From an uncultured Verrucomicrobiota bacterium (lineage in GTDB: Bacteria; Verrucomicrobiota; Verrucomicrobiia; Limisphaerales; UBA9464): a stretch of 41,266 bases of DNA. A program made the position numbers and the translations under genes. A model generated the notes under the pieces. The model searched no databases, had not been told where the DNA came from, and was given only the letters and a program-made list of their open reading frames with translations. Each line of letters starts with the position of its first letter. The stretch's first letter is position 1. The stretch spans positions 1 through 41,266 of the forward strand of contig CAIVQB010000036.1 of assembly GCA_903907925.1 (NCBI GenBank), in the 5' to 3' direction. Below, piece by piece: positions 37,555-41,266 of this stretch.

Positions 37555-38026
37555 TGGGTTGCCGGCCTGAACTGGAAAAGAAGGCGAAAGGCTTCCTGAG
37601 ACGCTCGTTTCGGGTTTGCGCACACCCTTCCGTTTCCGAGTTTCTCCGAATGTAACCCATCCTGGTCCACCATCCCGGTTCGAGCCTTTCTTAGGCGCTT
37701 TACCGGGCCTGCGAACAACGCCAAACATGCGAGGATCTTGCCCGGTTCGATCGGCACTCAGGCCGTTTGGAATCCTCACCGATGACCTCCCCCAAGCACC
37801 CGGCGGACCCACGACAGGAAGTGGCTTGGAACAGCCGTCACACATTATGTAGTGTTTTGTCTTGAGTTTGGCCAAAATACTGCTTAGAAGCATCCAGCCG
37901 CTTTCAATTGTACGGGTGGACCATTTGGGGCGAAGCCCCGCGGTCGATGCCTGTCGTTCCGCAGGCATCGGGCAGGCTGGGGTTTGAGTGCTCTGGCGCA
38001 GAGTCTCTCAGGCGGAAGTTCGACAG
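37555..38026. other. 472-bp gene-free region with two hairpins
   Basis: No supported gene is seen; small open frames here are arginine/proline-rich and unlike proteins. Two stems lie near its 3' end: GGGGC-GAA-GCCCC at 37927-37939, and a perfect 9-bp CGATGCCTG/CAGGCATCG stem with an 8-base loop at 37945-37970. A poor sigma-70-like pair (TTGAGT, 17 bases, TAGAAG) starts at 37862. Together these may form the promoter and structured leader of the large gene that begins at 38027, or be another intergenic repeat. Confidence 0.45.
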
Positions 38027-41000
38027 ATGAGCAACAAACGGTTTCGCATAGTGGTCCGGCACCTTTGTGTCGGTTTTATCTTGGCCCTCCTGGCGAGGTC
38101 GTCGTTCCGCGTCGATGCCCAGACCAACATCAATTTCACCGCCGGCACGCTGGAAATTCACCTGAACTACGGGGATCGCGCGTGGACGGCCGTCGGGGCG
38201 GCTGGAAGTATTCGGGTGGTGGCGGACGGCGTCTTGAGTTCCATCCTGGCGCAGGACGTGAATTCCCTCGATCGCCTCCCCCCCACCAACACGGTTCTCC
38301 ACGTTCGCTTCGGCGGATCCACGATCGACACCACTTCTCCGGACCTCCTGCCTCCCATTCCCATCACTTTGGTGGCTGGAAAGACCAATCGGGTGGATTT
38401 GGACCTCTGTGGGCCGCTCGGCTTGGTGATGGGTCGGGTTTCGCTCAATGGAATCCCACCGCCCGCCTTTCGGTTGGTGAACCTGTTTGATTCCAATGGT
38501 GGACTTCTGGTGGGTGCGCGGACAGACACCAATGGGGTTTTCCGCGCTCTGATTCCGGCCGGCAGCGGCACCGGCCAGGCGCAGGCGGTGGATGGCCAGG
38601 GGCGCTTCTCCTACAGCGTGGCCGGGTGTGAAACAACCGACGTGGGTGAAATCGCCCTGACCTCGGCGGCCCTTCGGTTGGACCTTTTCTACAACGGCAA
38701 ACCCGTCGCCGATCTCGCCGCGGCCGGCACGCTGGCGGTCATGGGTGGCGACGCATTCGGACGCATCCTGTCTCTGGACTCCAGTTCGACGCTGATCCCG
38801 AACCTCGCCTCCGGACCACTGTCTCTGAGGGTTGGCTATGGGGCATTGGCGTTTGAACCGGGTTCCACCGACCTCGTTCCTCAGATCGCTGTCACATTGG
38901 TGAGTGGAACCACCAACGTGGTGGCCGTCGAACTCGGCGGAGGTCTGGGGTTGCTGCAGGGCAGGGTGGTGTTGAATGGGAAACCGGCTCCTGCGGGAAA
39001 GGCGGTTTCACTGTTCACCTCCGACGGCCGGGTCTTGGTCGGAACGGTGACCGGCTCCGACGGATCGTTTCGAATCATGGCACCCGTGGGTGCCGGCAAG
39101 GGACATGCGTTCCTGGTCGATGAGCAGGGGGATTTTTCCTATAACATCACCGCGGGCCGAATCACCGACCTGGGCGATCTCAACATCCAGTCCGGCGCGC
39201 TCCAGATCCTCCTGAGCTATCACGGGACCAACATCTCGACGCTCCAGGCGGGCGTCGCGATCCGGGTGAATGCGGCCGGCCTCTTCAATACGGTCATCTC
39301 CGACGACACCAACTTTTTCCCCAACCTGATTCCGGGCGACTACCTGATGCGCATTGGTTACGGAAGTGCCGTCCAGGCGACGGAAACCGATTTTATCGCC
39401 CCACCGGTGTCGTTTTCCATCGTGGCCGGCGCGACTAACATCATTCCCCTCGATCTTTGCGGGCCCATCGGAATGGTTCAGGGACGGGTCTATCTCAACG
39501 GCAATCCGGTACCTGCCGGAACACCGGTCAATCTGTTCGACTATGCGAGGCATGGATTGATCGGCATCACCACCGACGCCACCGGCACGTTTCGCGCGCT
39601 GGTCCCCGCCGGGCCGGGGAGGGGCCGGGTGACCCTGGTGTCGGGCCAGGGGGATTTCTCGTTTCACGTCGCTCCGTGTGAAACCACCGTTCTCACCACC
39701 ACCGGACAAAATCAAATTCCGATCCTGACGCCGGTGCCGCCCCAGGAAGTGATGGAGGGCAATGAGGTTCAATTCACGGTCCAGGGCACGGACCCCGACG
39801 GTGGCGGCCAACCCCTGACCTACAGTCTCGAACCCGGTGCGCCCGTCGATGCCGTCGTCGACCCCGTCACCGGCGTTTTCAAATGGACCCCACCGCTCGG
39901 CCCGGGTGCTCGAACCGTCCGCGTGCTCATCACCGGCACGGATTCCGGATCGCCGCCCTCCAGCGACAGCATTCTGGTGACGATCAACGTCAAGGCTCAC
40001 CTGCCGCCGCAGATCGCGATCCTCACCCCGACCAACGGGCTCACCCTGATGGCGCCGGCGTCCATCCTGGTGGCGGCCACTGCCACCGGACTGGATGCTC
40101 CGATCGGCAGGGTGGAATTCTACGCCGGCGGACAGCGCATCGCGACGACCTTGAGCATCCCGTATCAAGCCCGCTGGCAACGGGTGGCTGCGGCGACCTA
40201 CGATGTCCTGGCAGTGGCGGTGGATCAGGCCGGAGTCCGGGCCACTTCGGCACCGGTTCGAGTTGTCATCACGTCGAACCGTCCGCCGGTCCTCGACCCG
40301 ATCACCGTTCCGATCCAGGTGGAGGGCCGTGAGGTGGCATTCACCGCCCACGCCACCGATCCCGACAGTCCGGCGCAATCCGTGAGTTACCGTCTCGAAT
40401 CCGGAGCACCCATCGGAGCCACCCTGGACCCGACGACCGGCCAGTTTCGCTGGACCCCACCGCTCGGCCCCGGTGCCCGCACCAACGAAGTCGTGGTCAC
40501 CGCGACCGATACCGGCACGCCCCCATTGTCCGTGAGCCAGACGGTTGTCTTGATCATCCGGCCGCACCTTCCGCCGACCGTTTCGATTGCCTCGCCAACC
40601 AACGGCTCCACTGCCTTTGCTCCGGCGACGCTTGGGTTGGAGGCCCTGATCAGTCCAGGCGATGACCCGGTGGGATCAGTCAAATTCTATCACGACGGAA
40701 CTCGAATCGGAACGGTGCTGAATTCTCCCTACCAACTCCGCTGGCCTGCAGTTCCGGTGGGAAATTACACCCTGACCGTGATCGCCACCGACGTAGCCGG
40801 CGTGATGGCCACTTCCGCCCCGGTCCACATCGCCATCGTTGTTAAACCCAATCTGCCCCCAACTGTCGCCCTGACCCAGCCCCTCGATGGCGCGAAGTTC
40901 ACCGCCCCGGCCACCGTCAATCTGGCGGCGTCGGCGTCGGATCCGGACGGCTCGATTGCTTCGGTTGAATTTTGGAACGGAACACAAAAGGTGGGCTCCA

Positions 41001-41266
41001 GCACGACGGCACCGTACGCCGTTTCCATCAAGAATCTTTCCGCCGGCACCTATACCTTTACGGCAAAGGCCGTCGATAATCAGGGGGCTTCAACCACTTC
41101 AACCGCGGTCCGAGTCACGATTGATCCACCGCCGAACCAACCGCCAACTGTTGCCCTGACCCAACCTCTCGATGGCGCGAAGTTCACCGCCCCGGCCACC
41201 GTCAATCTGGCGGCGTCGGCGTCGGATCCGGACGGCTCGATTGCTTCGGTTGAATTTTGGAACGGA
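38027..41266 (+). CDS. very large secreted Ig/cadherin-like repeat protein (3' end outside window)
   Basis: An open frame of 1080 codons that is still running at the window edge. A signal peptide, MSNKRFRIVVRHLCVGFIL to DAQ at about 32, is followed by about 530 residues of repeated beta domains of the carboxypeptidase-regulatory-like type (LCGPLGLVMGRVSLNG, LVNLFDSNGGLLVGARTDTN, with later copies). Then come alternating cadherin/He_PIG-like domains (VMEGNEVQFTVQGTDPDGG; VEGREVAFTAHATDPDSP) and bacterial Ig-like domains that begin PPTV or PPQI, about 663-745, 845-940 and 945-1040. A further nearly identical Ig copy starts at residue 1041. It is likely a surface or secreted adhesion, matrix or polysaccharide-binding protein. 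No enzyme domain is visible so far. Confidence 0.85.
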   Translation, partial: MSNKRFRIVVRHLCVGFILALLARSSFRVDAQTNINFTAGTLEIHLNYGDRAWTAVGAAGSIRVVADGVLSSILAQDVNSLDRLPPTNTVLHVRFGGSTIDTTSPDLLPPIPITLVAGKTNRVDLDLCGPLGLVMGRVSLNGIPPPAFRLVNLFDSNGGLLVGARTDTNGVFRALIPAGSGTGQAQAVDGQGRFSYSVAGCETTDVGEIALTSAALRLDLFYNGKPVADLAAAGTLAVMGGDAFGRILSLDSSSTLIPNLASGPLSLRVGYGALAFEPGSTDLVPQIAVTLVSGTTNVVAVELGGGLGLLQGRVVLNGKPAPAGKAVSLFTSDGRVLVGTVTGSDGSFRIMAPVGAGKGHAFLVDEQGDFSYNITAGRITDLGDLNIQSGALQILLSYHGTNISTLQAGVAIRVNAAGLFNTVISDDTNFFPNLIPGDYLMRIGYGSAVQATETDFIAPPVSFSIVAGATNIIPLDLCGPIGMVQGRVYLNGNPVPAGTPVNLFDYARHGLIGITTDATGTFRALVPAGPGRGRVTLVSGQGDFSFHVAPCETTVLTTTGQNQIPILTPVPPQEVMEGNEVQFTVQGTDPDGGGQPLTYSLEPGAPVDAVVDPVTGVFKWTPPLGPGARTVRVLITGTDSGSPPSSDSILVTINVKAHLPPQIAILTPTNGLTLMAPASILVAATATGLDAPIGRVEFYAGGQRIATTLSIPYQARWQRVAAATYDVLAVAVDQAGVRATSAPVRVVITSNRPPVLDPITVPIQVEGREVAFTAHATDPDSPAQSVSYRLESGAPIGATLDPTTGQFRWTPPLGPGARTNEVVVTATDTGTPPLSVSQTVVLIIRPHLPPTVSIASPTNGSTAFAPATLGLEALISPGDDPVGSVKFYHDGTRIGTVLNSPYQLRWPAVPVGNYTLTVIATDVAGVMATSAPVHIAIVVKPNLPPTVALTQPLDGAKFTAPATVNLAASASDPDGSIASVEFWNGTQKVGSSTTAPYAVSIKNLSAGTYTFTAKAVDNQGASTTSTAVRVTIDPPPNQPPTVALTQPLDGAKFTAPATVNLAASASDPDGSIASVEFWNG
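40862..41266 (+). repeat. two near-identical 285-bp Ig-domain units, second cut by window end
   Basis: The first unit starts at 40862 and the second at 41147 (period 285 bp, 95 codons). The 120 bases available for comparison differ at only three positions, all near the start. More copies are expected beyond the window edge. Confidence 0.9.

Noticed and set aside
37660-37760. tRNA-like GGTTCGA T-loop phrases
   Set aside because: No acceptor stem, D-arm or anticodon arm can be paired around them.

Overview
The window looks like a chromosomal segment of a GC-rich member of Verrucomicrobiota, probably close to the Limisphaerales/Pedosphaera group. This is inferred from gene content. The clues are a giant secreted protein with a PVC-type dehydrogenase propeller, HEAT repeats and cytochrome c; a Tat-exported Gfo/Idh/MocA oxidoreductase; a Cys-type sulfatase; a C-terminal beta-domain ending in an FFRLR-like motif; and many large intergenic palindromes. 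No rRNA, tRNA, CRISPR array, transposase or phage gene was seen. About 33 protein genes are supported, and most of the window is ordinary, densely packed chromosome.

Layout. 0-5.5 kb: a small, possibly truncated secreted protein and a 1680-residue exported multidomain protein. 5.5-6 kb: two intergenic inverted-repeat elements. 6-11 kb: a TANGO2/NRDE protein and a DoxX membrane protein, divergent from a DUF1223 thioredoxin-like protein; then, on the minus strand, chrA, a zf-HC2 protein, an ECF sigma factor and a second zf-HC2 protein, the last three overlapping. 11-16.2 kb: Gfo/Idh/MocA, a CPXCG zinc protein, purH, a small membrane protein, DUF309 and ispA. 16.2-16.5 kb: a strong palindromic repeat. 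16.5-18.1 kb: a secreted isochorismatase-like protein with a CHB_HEX_C-like and an NPCBM module. 18.2-26.7 kb, all minus strand: hisB, ECF sigma, membrane anti-sigma, a secreted protein, gyrB, a Phd-type antitoxin, a VapC toxin and gyrA. 26.9-35.5 kb: dolichol-phosphate-mannose-synthase-like transferase, sulfatase, LarA homologue, small membrane protein, SMP-30/gluconolactonase and a triplicated LamG-like secreted protein. 35.8-37.6 kb: all-alpha dUTPase-like protein, hpt, moaD, moaE. 38.0 kb to the end: a very large secreted Ig/cadherin-like repeat protein that runs off the window.

The most interesting features are these. (1) A complete Phd/VapC toxin-antitoxin pair sits between gyrB and gyrA, with a perfect 20-bp palindrome overlapping its probable promoter. 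(2) An ECF sigma gene is flanked on both sides by overlapping genes for two zinc-finger proteins with identical C-x25-H-x3-C-x2-C spacing. (3) Two different secreted isochorismatase-fold fusion proteins share a cysteine-cluster insertion. (4) A secreted protein carries three exact-length 717-bp tandem units. (5) GyrA has Ala and Pro at the two classical quinolone-contact positions. None of this proves a wholly new system. The gyrB-TA-gyrA arrangement and the zf-sigma-zf cluster are the best candidates for something undescribed.
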